The notes under the pieces: generated by a model
Databases searched by the model: none
Seen by the model: only the letters and a program-made list of their open reading frames with translations
Told to the model about the DNA's origin: nothing
Shown here: piece after piece, positions 7,994-17,695 of the stretch
Position numbering within the stretch: position 1 is the stretch's first letter
How the letters are laid out: every line of letters begins with the position of its first letter
NCBI GenBank assembly: GCA_016720655.1
Contig: JADKKE010000010.1
Location: 134,343 to 198,342, forward strand
Source of the DNA: Bacteroidota bacterium
Lineage (GTDB): Bacteria > Bacteroidota > Bacteroidia > AKYH767-A > 2013-40CM-41-45
Direction of reading: 5' to 3'
DNA length: 64,000 nucleotides
Translations under genes and position numbers: made by a program

Positions 7994-8854
7994 ATGAAAA
8001 AACATCTACAAAATATACTTTCTGTTCTCATCATTGCAGCAATGATGTTTTCTGTAAGTGCAAATGCACAAATTATTTATACGGATTTAAATCCCGATAC
8101 CGTAATTTCGGCTGTCAGTATCCCCAGTACGACAAGTTATAACATTGATTTGAACAATGATGGTATCAGTGATTTTAAAATTTCGTGCCGTCGTACTTTT
8201 GGTATATGTCCTTTGGATCCAAGTAGTCGCCTTTATACAAATTTTATTTCGGATTCTGCTCTCAACTCAAATGCTGTAGTTGCGGCTAATAGTACACTTG
8301 CGAGTGCTATGAATGTCAATGACAGCATTTATTCAGGACTTAGTTTTTCCCCCTCAGGATATTTACGTCGTAATAGTGCTGGGGGTCCTTGCACTGGTAC
8401 ATCTGGAGTGTGGCCAAACTCAATTGACTGTTACTTGGGGTTAAAATTAATTGTTGGATCAAATACCTATTACGGATGGGCACGAATGCAAGTAAGTGTA
8501 GGAAGTGGAATCCCATCTTGCACGATTAAAGATTACGCTTACAATTCCATTCCCAACCAACCCATTCTGGCCGGACAAACCATGACCACAGGAATAGTTG
8601 AAAATTCTTTTGCTTCAGCCATAAATCTTTTTCCCAATCCTGCCGACAATCATCTCACGATCTCTTTTGGTAAGAACAACAAAAAAGCGAAAGTAACCAT
8701 CACCGACATTACTGGAAATATAGTTCACACAACAACTGCAGATGAAACAAATAAGATAGAGGTGAATACCAATGAATTTGCAGAGGGAATTTATATTGTT
8801 CAAATTCAAGCAGCTGGTTTTGTTAGCACGAAAAAACTGGTCGTGGAAAAATAA
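7994..8854 (+). CDS. T9SS-sorted secreted protein, paralogue of 7060
   Basis: 286 residues with signal peptide (ending SANAQ), a core with YNIDLNNDGISDFKI and YYGWARMQVS, and a C-terminal type A sorting domain (INLFPNPADNHLTI ... AEGIYIVQIQ ... KKLVVEK). The DLNNDG and YYGWARM features are shared in outline with the upstream paralogue and occur in a family of small Bacteroidota exoproteins of unknown role. The short spacing (31 nt) suggests one transcript. Composition is A/T-rich throughout, unlike the middle of its neighbour. Confidence 0.85.
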   Translation: MKKHLQNILSVLIIAAMMFSVSANAQIIYTDLNPDTVISAVSIPSTTSYNIDLNNDGISDFKISCRRTFGICPLDPSSRLYTNFISDSALNSNAVVAANSTLASAMNVNDSIYSGLSFSPSGYLRRNSAGGPCTGTSGVWPNSIDCYLGLKLIVGSNTYYGWARMQVSVGSGIPSCTIKDYAYNSIPNQPILAGQTMTTGIVENSFASAINLFPNPADNHLTISFGKNNKKAKVTITDITGNIVHTTTADETNKIEVNTNEFAEGIYIVQIQAAGFVSTKKLVVEK

Positions 8855-8929
8855 TTTACTATGTAGTTGAGCGGGACATCTTCGTACTAAATCGGGTGTT
8901 CGAATAACAAAAAACTTATCCCGCTGCGA

Positions 8930-9140
8930 AGAATTTATAAAATTTCTTTGTCCTTAAATTGCGCTATTCATTTGTCTGAACTGTGAATATGTTGATTGAT
9001 GTAATTTCATGATTGCCGCCAAAATAATATTGGTATTGAAATACTTGATTTATTTTAAGAGTTGAAAGAAATAGGAATCAAGAATGATTTCTCCAAAATT
9101 AACGAAATCACAAAAATCAGATAAATCACTGTTCAGACAA
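8930..9140. repeat. Intergenic repeat, MITE-like, copy B (best ends)
   Basis: This lies in the 969-nt gap 8855-9823, which holds no gene. The core 8972-9140 has inverted ends: TTGTCTGAACTGTGAAT at 8972-8988 and AATCACTGTTCAGACAA at 9124-9140 match at 15 of 17 positions. The region before it (CCCGCTGCGAAG) also recurs in copy A. No coding frame lies inside. This is the size and shape of a miniature inverted-repeat element. Confidence 0.65.
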
Positions 9141-9229
9141 AATTGCCAACAACGCAAGATATAGTGTGCTGCAAATGATTTTCAAAAACATCATCCAATC
9201 GAAATTTTAAAAAGGCATCACTCAGCAAT

Positions 9230-9320
9230 CCAACCCCGGGCGCAGCGATCCCGCTCCAGCGGGAGAGCGGACCACGGGCTGGGCGGGATTGAAAGAAATA
9301 TCGTATCGTTCCAAAATAAT
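9230..9320. repeat. GC-rich palindromic repeat, copy 1
   Basis: A G/C-rich island in A/T-rich surroundings: CCCGCTCCAGCGGGAGAGCG, then ACCACGGGC, GGGATTGAAAGAAA and CGTTCCAAAA. The same order recurs at 19662-19735. It contains a CCCGCT/AGCGGG hairpin and belongs to the intergenic repeats common in this phylum. Confidence 0.6.
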
Positions 9321-9397
9321 ATTACGCTTTTTATTTGAACACTACCCACCTCCTATTTTTTCTAATAAATTTTTCTAAATACTATTGATACTATTTT

Positions 9398-9480
9398 TGA
9401 CACAGAGGCGAAGTGAGTAACACACAGTAGCGCGGAGAAGTAATCGCGAATGAAAAGATTGTCGAATTCCACTCTCATAT
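9398..9480. repeat. Intergenic repeat of the CACAGAGG type, copy 1
   Basis: ACACAGAGGCGAAGTGAGTA followed by GGAGAAGTAATCGCGAATGA and a tail with CATTC/CTCAT. The copies at 11345-11475 and 14101-14212 share the TAATCGCGA..GAAAAGAT or GAGGTA core. In the 11.4-kb copy the two ends form a long hairpin. After it, 9541-9625 is a diverged relative of the direct repeat found at 11229 and 17453; the rest of the gap to 9823 shows nothing clear. Confidence 0.5.
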
Positions 9481-9823
9481 CTTAACCATTTCAAACAAAT
9501 ATTCCTGCAATAACGGTTGCAAATTTTTAAACTACAATTAGAAGTACGCAAATACATTAAGCAATTTAAAGTTTATTTAAATCAAACAGCCGGTATACAA
9601 CAGATGAATAATCGTCGAAGCGGATAATGTAGTTGTCCTTGTAAAATGCGTGTTTCAGTGATGGAAGTGAGGCCTTTAAATTTGCTATAAAATGGATCAG
9701 CGGGATTAGATAAATATTGCATTTTAAGCATTCACTAGGCCTTTAAAGTGAAATAAAAAAATGTTATCTTGACCACTCTTACTACACATTTGTAATTCTT
9801 AACCATTTTTAAAAAAATTAAAT

Positions 9824-11080
9824 ATGAAGAAAACAATTACAATTTTAGCATTAGCGTTTACTACTTTAAATGCTTTTTCACAAATTCCTTCCTGGATTCC
9901 TAATCCGGGAGTAGTTGGAACATTACAGGCTTATTATGGCTTTGATGGCAACACTAACGATATGACAACTAACGCGTTACATCTTCTCAATTCCGGAGCC
10001 GTACTTACCACAGACCGCTTTGGTGATGCAAACAGCGCCTACAATTTTAATGGATCGACTGATTACATGACCCGTTTCAACTTTCCTGCGAGCACTGTGG
10101 GATTGTTTGCTATTTCAGTATGGATAAAAAGAGATGCAACTTTCCCTAACACTGGTATAGCTGTGCAAAAAGGACAATATACTTCTGTTAACAACATTTC
10201 GACCGGCGCCCTGTTAATAGGAAACGCTAATATGGAAAGCAGAATGTACATCGGAGGTTCGCCGGTTCAGGCAACATCATCGAATGTCGGTTTTAATTCC
10301 AACTGGAATCATGTCGTATTAGACTATGATGGCGTGAATCTTTATTGCTTTATTAACGGAGTAGCCAATGGTGTAATAGCCTCACTCAGCCCAAACAATA
10401 CTATTTCCGATTTATCGATTGGTACCTGGAAATTAGATGGAGTGAATTCCTATTTCTTTGATGGAAAAATTGACGATGTAGCCATTTACAGTGGACCTCT
10501 CACCACTTGCGAAGTAAGAGATATGTACAATTCCTGTACACTTACTCAGCCAGCTTCTCATAGTGCTGTGGATGGAACTACCACTCAATTTGTGGTTACC
10601 AATGATTGTTTTGATTCTTCCAGCCTTACTTACCAATGGCAGTTACATACCGGAACTGCTTATGCAAATCTTATAAATACCGGTCAATTCAGTGGGGTAA
10701 CAACCAATACGCTGACGATATCTAATGTTTCTCCGGCTAATAATAACACGCTTTACAGATGCATCATCGACAATGGAGCCGGATGCACAAAAGCTACTAC
10801 CGGGGCAACATTAACCGTTTCCAATGTAGGAATTGAAGAGGCAGAAGAATCAAATGCATTCGGCTTTAGTCCAAACCCTGCACAAAACAGTGTTGCAATT
10901 ACAGTTTTACCTGATTTACTCAATGAGCAATACTCAATTTTTAATGTTGTTGGTGCTAATGTAATGGATGGTAAGTTCACGGATTTAACTTCCACTATTG
11001 ATTTATCAGAACTTCCAAATGGTGTATACACCGTTCAAGTTGCAGAGAAATACAACAAACGACTCGTGGTGAATAAGTAA
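9824..11080 (+). CDS. LamG-domain T9SS-sorted protein
   Basis: 418 residues: signal peptide (ending LNAFSQ), a concanavalin A-like LamG/Laminin_G_3 jelly roll (about 30-225: LQAYYGFDGNTNDMT, AYNFNGSTDYM, ISVWIKR, WNHVVLDYDGVNLYCFING, FDGKIDDVAIYSGPLT), an Ig-like segment (about 240-335, LTYQWQL ... YRCIIDNGAGC), and a C-terminal type A sorting domain (FGFSPNPAQNSVAI ... LPNGVYTVQV ... RLVVNK). It is likely a surface or released carbohydrate- or matrix-binding protein. A strong terminator follows at 11107, so it is probably monocistronic. Confidence 0.9.
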   Translation: MKKTITILALAFTTLNAFSQIPSWIPNPGVVGTLQAYYGFDGNTNDMTTNALHLLNSGAVLTTDRFGDANSAYNFNGSTDYMTRFNFPASTVGLFAISVWIKRDATFPNTGIAVQKGQYTSVNNISTGALLIGNANMESRMYIGGSPVQATSSNVGFNSNWNHVVLDYDGVNLYCFINGVANGVIASLSPNNTISDLSIGTWKLDGVNSYFFDGKIDDVAIYSGPLTTCEVRDMYNSCTLTQPASHSAVDGTTTQFVVTNDCFDSSSLTYQWQLHTGTAYANLINTGQFSGVTTNTLTISNVSPANNNTLYRCIIDNGAGCTKATTGATLTVSNVGIEEAEESNAFGFSPNPAQNSVAITVLPDLLNEQYSIFNVVGANVMDGKFTDLTSTIDLSELPNGVYTVQVAEKYNKRLVVNK

Positions 11081-11106
11081 AAAAAAAGAGTTTCATATAA
11101 AGTGCG

Positions 11107-11143
11107 CAGCCTGTTTGAATCACTCAGACAGGCTGTTTTTTTT
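11107..11143 (+). terminator. Rho-independent terminator of the LamG gene
   Basis: Stem CAGCCTGT (11107-11114) pairs with ACAGGCTG (11128-11135), followed at once by eight T (11136-11143), 27 nt after the stop codon. Confidence 0.92.
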
Positions 11144-11228
11144 GCTCCCTCATAAGCCTTTATTGGTATTTCAATTCGTCATTGTTAAAAATGTTATTAC
11201 GACGTTTGTGAATTATAAAATAATTTTT

Positions 11229-11475
11229 GAAGTATACTGAAACGTTGAGTGATTCAAGGTGGATTAAAATCACACGGCTAAAGGACAAGGTATGGATATC
11301 CGTCGAAGCGGGTTGGAATTGGCGTTCTATTTTGCCTGACAATATTTTTAACACAAAGGGACACGGAGTTCCACACAGAGTATCACGGAGAGGTAATCGC
11401 GATTGAAAAGATCGTTGAATGCTATTCCCCTTCTGTGTTCCTCTGTGTGGAACTCCATGCTCCTATGTGTTTAAA
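11229..11475. repeat. Two stacked intergenic repeats in the 11081-11781 gap
   Basis: 11229-11290 (GAAGTATACTGAAACGTTGA, GATTCAAGGTGGATTAAAAT, CACACGG, AAGGACAA) recurs almost unchanged at 17453-17512. It is followed by a CACAGAG-type repeat at 11345-11475 whose ends CACGGAGTTCCACACAGAG and CTCTGTGTGGAACTCCATG can pair. No gene is supported between 11144 and 11781; 11480-11781 is A/T-rich with no recognisable feature. Confidence 0.6.
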
Positions 11476-11781
11476 AAAGCAAGCTCCCACAAATCTCGCT
11501 ACTCAGCACTCGTATTTTAAAATTTCATTAACATAAAATGTGTTAAACTTAGCATGAATGCGATCATGATTATCATTCCGTATGCAAGTGCGTATATATT
11601 TGTAATGAAGGAAGAAAATTATTCGCGCGTGTTGATCGACTAATGCATTGCAATTACAATATCCTTGTTCGCAGAAAAAATAATATTTAATAAAATGTTT
11701 CAGCGAATTCTGAACACAAGGGAATAAAAATAAATCACACACTTCATTCGGAATATTTATGCAGTATAAAAAAGAAATCAC

Positions 11782-13833
11782 ATGCACTTAAACCGCCGCG
11801 AGTTCCTACATGCTTCTCTCTTCCTTGGCTTTGCCATAGCGACAAAAAAAGGTTGGTCAAACAAAGTTCCACTTTCCGCCACAGAACGCCGTGACCTCTT
11901 TCCACAAGGTGTAGCATCCGGTGACCCGACATTCAACAGTGTAATCTTGTGGACAAGACGTCCGCCTGTAAAGGACAGCGTAGCTAAAAACCTGACCGTT
12001 GAAATTTCAAGGACTCCTGACTTCAAAAAAATTCTTGCAGGCGGTACTGCAAATATTAGTGCTGATTCAGATTGGACATGTCGTTTTTTGACTACAGATC
12101 TGAAACCCAATCGTGAGTATTGGTATCGTTTCATTGATGAGCATGGTTTCGCAAGCCGGATCGGTCGTACGATGACTGCACCCGAAGAAAATTCGGATGC
12201 TCCCGTTCGTTTTACTTTTGTGTCTTGTCAATGTCCAAACGAAGGTGCAATGAATGCTTATCGAAAGATGATCTTTGAAGATGAGGCACGTTCCAGGGAT
12301 CAACAATTAAATTTTGTATTACACCTTGGCGATTTTATTTACGAGGTCACGTGGTATGCGGAAGACAATCCAAACGGAAACCGTGGCCGTCGGATCCGGA
12401 ATCTGTATAAGTTCCCGCAAGGACGAAAGGTTAGCAATTTTCATCTGCCAGTAACACTGGAGGATTATCGTACACTCTATCGCGCTTATCTTGAGGATCC
12501 GGATTTGCAGGATGCGCGGGCCCGTTGGCCATTTGTCTGTGTTTGGGATAATCACGAATTCGCCTGGGCAGGTTATCAAAGTCAGTATGTCGCAGGAGGC
12601 GGTTACAACGCCCCTGCACAAAACCAGAAGATCTATGCGAACCAGGCATGGTGGGAGTTCATCCCTGCGATGGTGCAACAACCCGGCAATCCCAAACTCG
12701 AACAGTTCGTTTCTCCTAAAGTGGTGGATACACCTATGGAGGAGTTTAACGACGACGGACTTTCAGAAGAGCCCAATAACCTGCTCGCGATAAACAGTCT
12801 GAAGATTCAGCGGGTACTGCGTTGGGGAAAGAATGTGGATCTGTTGTTGACCGATAACTGGTCATTCCGTTCTCCCGATATGTCGACGGATGATTTTGAA
12901 GTTCCGGAGTATCCGAGGGTCTCACCACAGATCCCACTTGAAATCATGAATTATGGTAAGCATTACAACAACGACAATCCGCCGGATACAATTCGTTTCA
13001 ACGGCAAGGACATTCCGAATCCGACAAAAGAAGTTTTTGCGCAGACTTTCCTTGGTACCGAGCAAAGACGCTGGTTCATCGAACAGCTCGGAGCTTCTAC
13101 TGCGCGCTGGAAAATATGGGGACACACATTTGGCACTATGGAACTGCGGAGCGATTATCAGAATTTGCCCGGCGAATTGGGAAGCAAGTGGCCGAAAGAT
13201 GCGGGCTATGCGGTAATGGACAATCGATTTCTTCGGGATAAAGACATCATATTTGATTTCATACGAGATCAGAAAATTACAGGTTTTTGTGTTGTTGGCG
13301 GCGACCGCCATGCATTTCATGCAGGTTTAGCTTCTAAGGCGCTGCCGCCGAAGAAATTCGAACCACTGGGTGTGGAATTCATCACAGGTTCCATATCACA
13401 GCAGACACTTCGCGAAGTACTGGAAGTAACCATGAAAAAAGAAAACCCGAAACGTGTGCTCCACCTGATTGATCAAGCCGATGGCAAGATGATTCCTTCT
13501 ATGAATGTTACTCCTTTGCATGGAGTGCAATCGACATTAAAGTTAAAAGAGACCGGAGATATGGAGCAAGCACGTGCGGTGCGCAATCCGGATGTGGCGC
13601 CACATTTGTCATTTGTCGATTTTGGTGGCCACGGCTATGGTCTGGTAACTGCCACCACTGATCAACTATCGACTGAATTTGTATGCATACCGATACCCTT
13701 TGAACGCAGTGAGCTTCCGGATGGTGGTCCGTTGAACTATCGTGTTGTACATCGCACACGCTTATGGAAAGCAGGAGAAGCTCCTAAACTCGAGCAGGAA
13801 ATTCTTGAAGGGGATGCGAGGTATTGTATTTGA
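11782..13833 (+). CDS. PhoD-like alkaline phosphatase / phosphodiesterase
   Basis: 683 residues of the PhoD metallophosphoesterase family, which releases phosphate from organic esters outside the cytoplasm using Fe3+/Ca2+. An N-terminal twin-arginine signal (NRREFLHASLFLGFA) is followed by a PhoD_N beta domain (about 38-130: FPQGVASGDPTFNSVILWTR, REYWYRF) and the catalytic domain with FTFVSCQCPNEG, HLGDFIYE, VWDNHEF, IWGHTFG and GGDRHAFHAG, which are the metal-ligand motifs. Length is somewhat above typical members (500-600). The gene is visibly richer in G+C than its neighbours, consistent with acquisition from another lineage or a codon-biased gene. No sorting domain is present, as expected for Tat export. 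Confidence 0.93.
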   Translation: MHLNRREFLHASLFLGFAIATKKGWSNKVPLSATERRDLFPQGVASGDPTFNSVILWTRRPPVKDSVAKNLTVEISRTPDFKKILAGGTANISADSDWTCRFLTTDLKPNREYWYRFIDEHGFASRIGRTMTAPEENSDAPVRFTFVSCQCPNEGAMNAYRKMIFEDEARSRDQQLNFVLHLGDFIYEVTWYAEDNPNGNRGRRIRNLYKFPQGRKVSNFHLPVTLEDYRTLYRAYLEDPDLQDARARWPFVCVWDNHEFAWAGYQSQYVAGGGYNAPAQNQKIYANQAWWEFIPAMVQQPGNPKLEQFVSPKVVDTPMEEFNDDGLSEEPNNLLAINSLKIQRVLRWGKNVDLLLTDNWSFRSPDMSTDDFEVPEYPRVSPQIPLEIMNYGKHYNNDNPPDTIRFNGKDIPNPTKEVFAQTFLGTEQRRWFIEQLGASTARWKIWGHTFGTMELRSDYQNLPGELGSKWPKDAGYAVMDNRFLRDKDIIFDFIRDQKITGFCVVGGDRHAFHAGLASKALPPKKFEPLGVEFITGSISQQTLREVLEVTMKKENPKRVLHLIDQADGKMIPSMNVTPLHGVQSTLKLKETGDMEQARAVRNPDVAPHLSFVDFGGHGYGLVTATTDQLSTEFVCIPIPFERSELPDGGPLNYRVVHRTRLWKAGEAPKLEQEILEGDARYCI

Positions 13834-14344
13834 GAATTGATTGCTGATTGTAGATTGCTGATTGGAGATTGGGGTGAACTGAATTTTCATCGTCGTTCAT
13901 TTGTCTGAACTGTGATTAGGATGATTTATATGATTTCATGATTGCATCCATAATATTATGTGGAAGGATGAAATCCGATTTAAATATTTAAGATTTCGCG
14001 ATAAAATTTAATCTCAATTGAACTATTGCAACTCCTTCAAAAAAAACTTTGGGCCTGTTGTTTTGATTCTAACGAAATAAATTTTTCTTCAGAGCTATTT
14101 TAACACAGCGGAGCACAGGAGTACTCACAGGTTTCATAGAGGTACTTTTGGAATTTAAGAGATATTGAAAGCTATTCTCCTACTTCATATGTGTTCCTCT
14201 CTGACCTTCTGTAATAAATAAAATTTAAGTTTTTTGGCTAATCATTGTTTACTAAGGGTGAGTTCTGCAGAAATGATTGCGAAAAAAAACAGCAGTTTGA
14301 CTGACAATAGGTACATTCGTTAGTCAGATTCTCAAGTTTCAACT
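13834..14344. repeat. Gap with MITE-like copy C and CACAGAG-type repeat
   Basis: No gene. TTGTCTGAACTGTGATT at 13901-13917 begins a third copy of the MITE-like repeat, truncated on its right side. 14101-14212 is a degraded CACAGAG-type repeat (ACACAGCGGAGCACAGGAGT and ATATGTGTTCCTCTCTGACC can pair in part). Confidence 0.5.
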
Positions 14345-15763
14345 ATGAATTATTTTTTACGAAAAATACTTTGCGCGATTTCGCTTTTACTCCTGCAATT
14401 TTCATCTGCATCATCTGCTCAACAAACTACCTTGTCCCAACTGTCTCTGGAAAATGTGAATACTTATTCATATGGATTTAACGATACTCTTTTTTATAAA
14501 ATGGATTCAACTGGGAGCACAATTTGGTCTTGGAATTTCTCGGAGCCTTTTGTTGTTAATCCTGATTATCACCGCATCTATGGCTATACACTATCCGCAG
14601 ACAGAATAATTGTGTTGGGATTACAAGGGAATCCGTATGGAACGCCTGGCGATTATTTTTTAGCAACATTTGTGTTAGACACTCTCGGAAACCTGCTTGA
14701 TTCACATGTGCTATGGTTGTACAACACCGGTGTACGACAAGTTACACTTTTTGCCAATGCGGAAAAGGGAGCCTGGATCATCTGTTCTTTTGGCAACACC
14801 TATGATACGACCCATTGTTGTTTGTTAAAGACAGATAGCCTTGGCCTGATAGATCCGGCATTCTTAAGTCCTTCTTTTGTTTTGCCCGGTTATGGCAATT
14901 TTAATTATTGCTCCAGTATGCCCGATTCAGGATATATCCTGATATTTTCTTCTGTAAATATGAATATGAATGAAAGTTCCACATTGCTTTCACGTATATC
15001 AAAAGACGGTTCCTTGCTTTGGACAAAAACTATACTTGATATTGATACGACGGTTGATCAGATTATTTATAAAACTGTGTCCGCATGCGATTCCATGGGC
15101 AATATTTATTTACTCACCTCCTGTGATTCTGTGACACCAACAGGATATCAACATAGGTTTTTTGCTTCCATACTTGACACATCTGGAAATTTGATCACCG
15201 AACACAAATGGATCTCATTCCCGCCTGACATCGCATATTTTACCCAAATGTATTTTCTCGGAAATCAGTTGCAAACTAAGCTATGGCTTAGTCCGGGCTA
15301 TGTATATTACACTATGGATTTCGATTCTTCTTTCAACAACACTTGCATGGGGCCAACTGTTCCCGGTGATTTTATATTTCAAGATACGCAGTTGGGTACG
15401 TTTTCGATGAACCGGATCCCGGTGAACCTGAGTCAGAATCCCGTTCCATATACTGGGCCTTTGCAATTTACGGTTCAACAACCGAATGGAGATTATTGTG
15501 CATTGTTAAACAACATTTGATGAACCATTACCGGAAGAGACTTTAGAAGTCTGGCCGAATCCTGCCAGCGAAATAATATTTGTGAAAGGAAATAAACTGA
15601 ACGAGGAATTAAAACTGTGCAACTCTTTGCGATGGATGGGAAATCTGTAAGCGTTCCCTGCGGGAATTTTGGAGATGTATGGAAACTGGATGTGTCTCAT
15701 CTTAGCAAGGGGCTTTATTTGCTGAAAGCAAAATCAAGGAAGGAAGTTTTTATAATCGCTTAA
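14345..15763 (+). pseudogene. T9SS-sorted secreted protein, two compensating frameshifts near the end
   Basis: The first 391 codons are intact: a signal peptide (FSSASSAQ) and a beta-propeller-like body with repeated DTLGNLLDSH, DSMGNIYLLTS and DTSGNLITEH motifs. The frame then stops at 15520. A second frame gives EPLPEETLEVWPNPASEII, and from 15620 the first frame resumes with QLFAMDGKSVSV, LSKGLYLLKAKS and ends at 15763. Together these spell a normal type A sorting domain. Two single-base changes (about 15510-15520 and 15617) would restore one protein of about 472 residues, so sequence error is at least as likely as decay. Confidence 0.75.
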
Positions 15764-15926
15764 TGATTGTTCATCATTGAAAAAGTATCCACACCGAATG
15801 TGTATCTTCGGAATTGTGGATGTATTTTGTCAGTAAAATTGCAGGATGAAAAAATTTGAATATTAAAATATAGTTTTCTAAAAATGCTCAGACATGTTTA
15901 AGCTTATTCCAGTTGTACATCTCCCG

Positions 15927-17382
15927 ATGAAGAAACTACTATTTTTATATTGTTTGTTTGCATGTACTTTACCTTCCTTCGGACAAGGGTATCAGTTGAT
16001 GTATTCTAACAGAATTGCATTGTACACCGATGGACAAGGAAACCTCAGTGTCTACAAACCTGATTTTGTTCTGGCGCTTGGCAGCGATACTGTCTTGAAG
16101 AATTATTCGCATCTGGATGATTCAACCCTGAATCCGCCTGTAATGAACGGGTACTACTGTGCCACACGTATTGATTGCTTCGGATCCCAGATCTATGTGA
16201 AAAACGGACCCGTTAGTTATATTCTCACTGGCAGGAGCGATTCACTGGCCTTGCAAACAATTTCTCAGACGGGCGATCAATGGATCCTGGCGACCTTCTC
16301 GAATGGAAATCATATCCGGGCGGAAGTTGTGGCGAATACCCCGGATACTGTTTTTGGATTTGCCGATACTTTGAAATATATATCTCTCCAAATGGAAGAC
16401 AGTTTGAATAATCAGCTATCACATCCTGTTAATTCTCTTTACTTTGAAATCAGCGAACAATTTGGGTTGTATAGTTTTCCAAACCTTCGAAATTTTCCAG
16501 ACATCAACCGGATGTACGATCTCGTCGGTATAGACAGCTCTGCAGGCTGGCCGCAGTCGACCTAGGCCTGAAACTATTTACAACTATGATGTAGGTGATA
16601 TTTTTCACTTCAGGCACAACTGGTTTACGCTAAATTATGGCCATTGGGATTACACAAAGCGAACCGTCTTGTCGAAGGTTGTTCTGCCATCAGGTGTTGA
16701 ATACACCTTTTTTGATTCCAGTCTGTTTATCACCGATGGATGGATGGCCTATTCCGAAATATTTGATACGGCAACTGTCAGCACGACCATTGGTTTTAAT
16801 ACATGGGATTGTTCGCAAGTCTTTAATTCACTACCCTATCTTATAGGTGGTAATACATATCAAAACTGGTTCACCTATTCGTGTGGAAATCGCACAGCAG
16901 TTAGTTTTCAGAATTGCGCGCAATGGAGTGGTGGGAATTGTGTAAACCTAAGCATAGGTAGTTGTGGCGGCTGCATTCATTTCAATGCAACCTTTGCTGA
17001 AGGACTGGGTGAAATCAGTCATTATAATTTTGACTCACAGTTTACACATCCTGATTATTTCGATTTGATGTATTACAAAAAGCATAACGATTCCTGTGGA
17101 ACGCCTTTCGACTATGCTATTTTGTTTGATGCCCTACCGGAATATTCTTCCGTTGCGATCAGACCTTTTCCCAACCCCTTTTCTTCCCATCTTCGTTTGT
17201 CCTTGCCCGAAGCTACATATGGAAATTTGTCACTTCTTGACTGTTTCGGGAAAGAGGTGATGAAGCTACACTTTCAGGGAGCAGAGATTGATTTGCCAAC
17301 GCAGCAAATCCCGGGCGGTTTGTATTTGCTTCGTATCGAATGCCAGGGCAGGATGAGATATTGGAAGGTTGTGAAGGAATAA
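15927..17382 (+). pseudogene. T9SS-sorted secreted protein, one frameshift
   Basis: Start at the ATG of MKKLLFLYCLFACTLPSFGQ, a clean signal peptide; the in-frame ATG at 15894 would precede it with eleven unlikely residues. The first frame runs to 16565, and a +1 shift near 16555-16566 joins it to an open frame reading ETIYNYDVGDIFHFRHNW and onward to a type A sorting domain (IRPFPNPFSSHLRLSL ... IPGGLYLLRIECQG). The repaired product is about 484 residues. The body has many paired Cys and Trp but no domain I recognise. It follows the similarly damaged gene at 14345 and may be part of the same cluster of exoproteins. Confidence 0.75.
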
Positions 17383-17452
17383 GGCAAGAGACCAGAGGTA
17401 CACTGATCTCGCATTTCCCAGGCTGTATTGGATACATGTATTAAATGAATTT

Positions 17453-17515
17453 AGAAGTATGCTAAAACGTTGAGTGATTCAAGGTGGATTAAAATCACAC
17501 GGTTTAAGGACAATG
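17453..17515. repeat. Direct repeat, second copy of 11229-11290
   Basis: GAAGTATGCTAAAACGTTGA, GATTCAAGGTGGATTAAAAT and CACACGG with the following AAGGACAA match the copy at 11229-11290 with only a few differences. A more diverged relative is at 9541-9625. Each stands in a spacer downstream of a T9SS gene. Confidence 0.65.
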
Positions 17516-17695
17516 GATTCCTGCTTGCCGGTAGGCAAGAATATCTGTTGTCGCACGAACCTGAATACATTGGCCAGGGTTTTTATTCCTATATTCAACG
17601 AAAGGGGCGTCTGCTTTTAATACTACCTTTGTCTAGGATAAACGGCGGGCCCCTTTTTTTGGTTCATTTCTTTTCTTCCCTTTCTTTTCACGATT

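Noticed and set aside
12319..12681. Minus-strand frames inside the PhoD gene
   Set aside because: They are shadow frames caused by the G/C-rich codon pattern and have no domain or start context.
16840..16865. Third CTACC...GGTGG operator-like dyad
   Set aside because: It is inside a coding frame, has a longer spacer and imperfect arms, and no -7 box follows.
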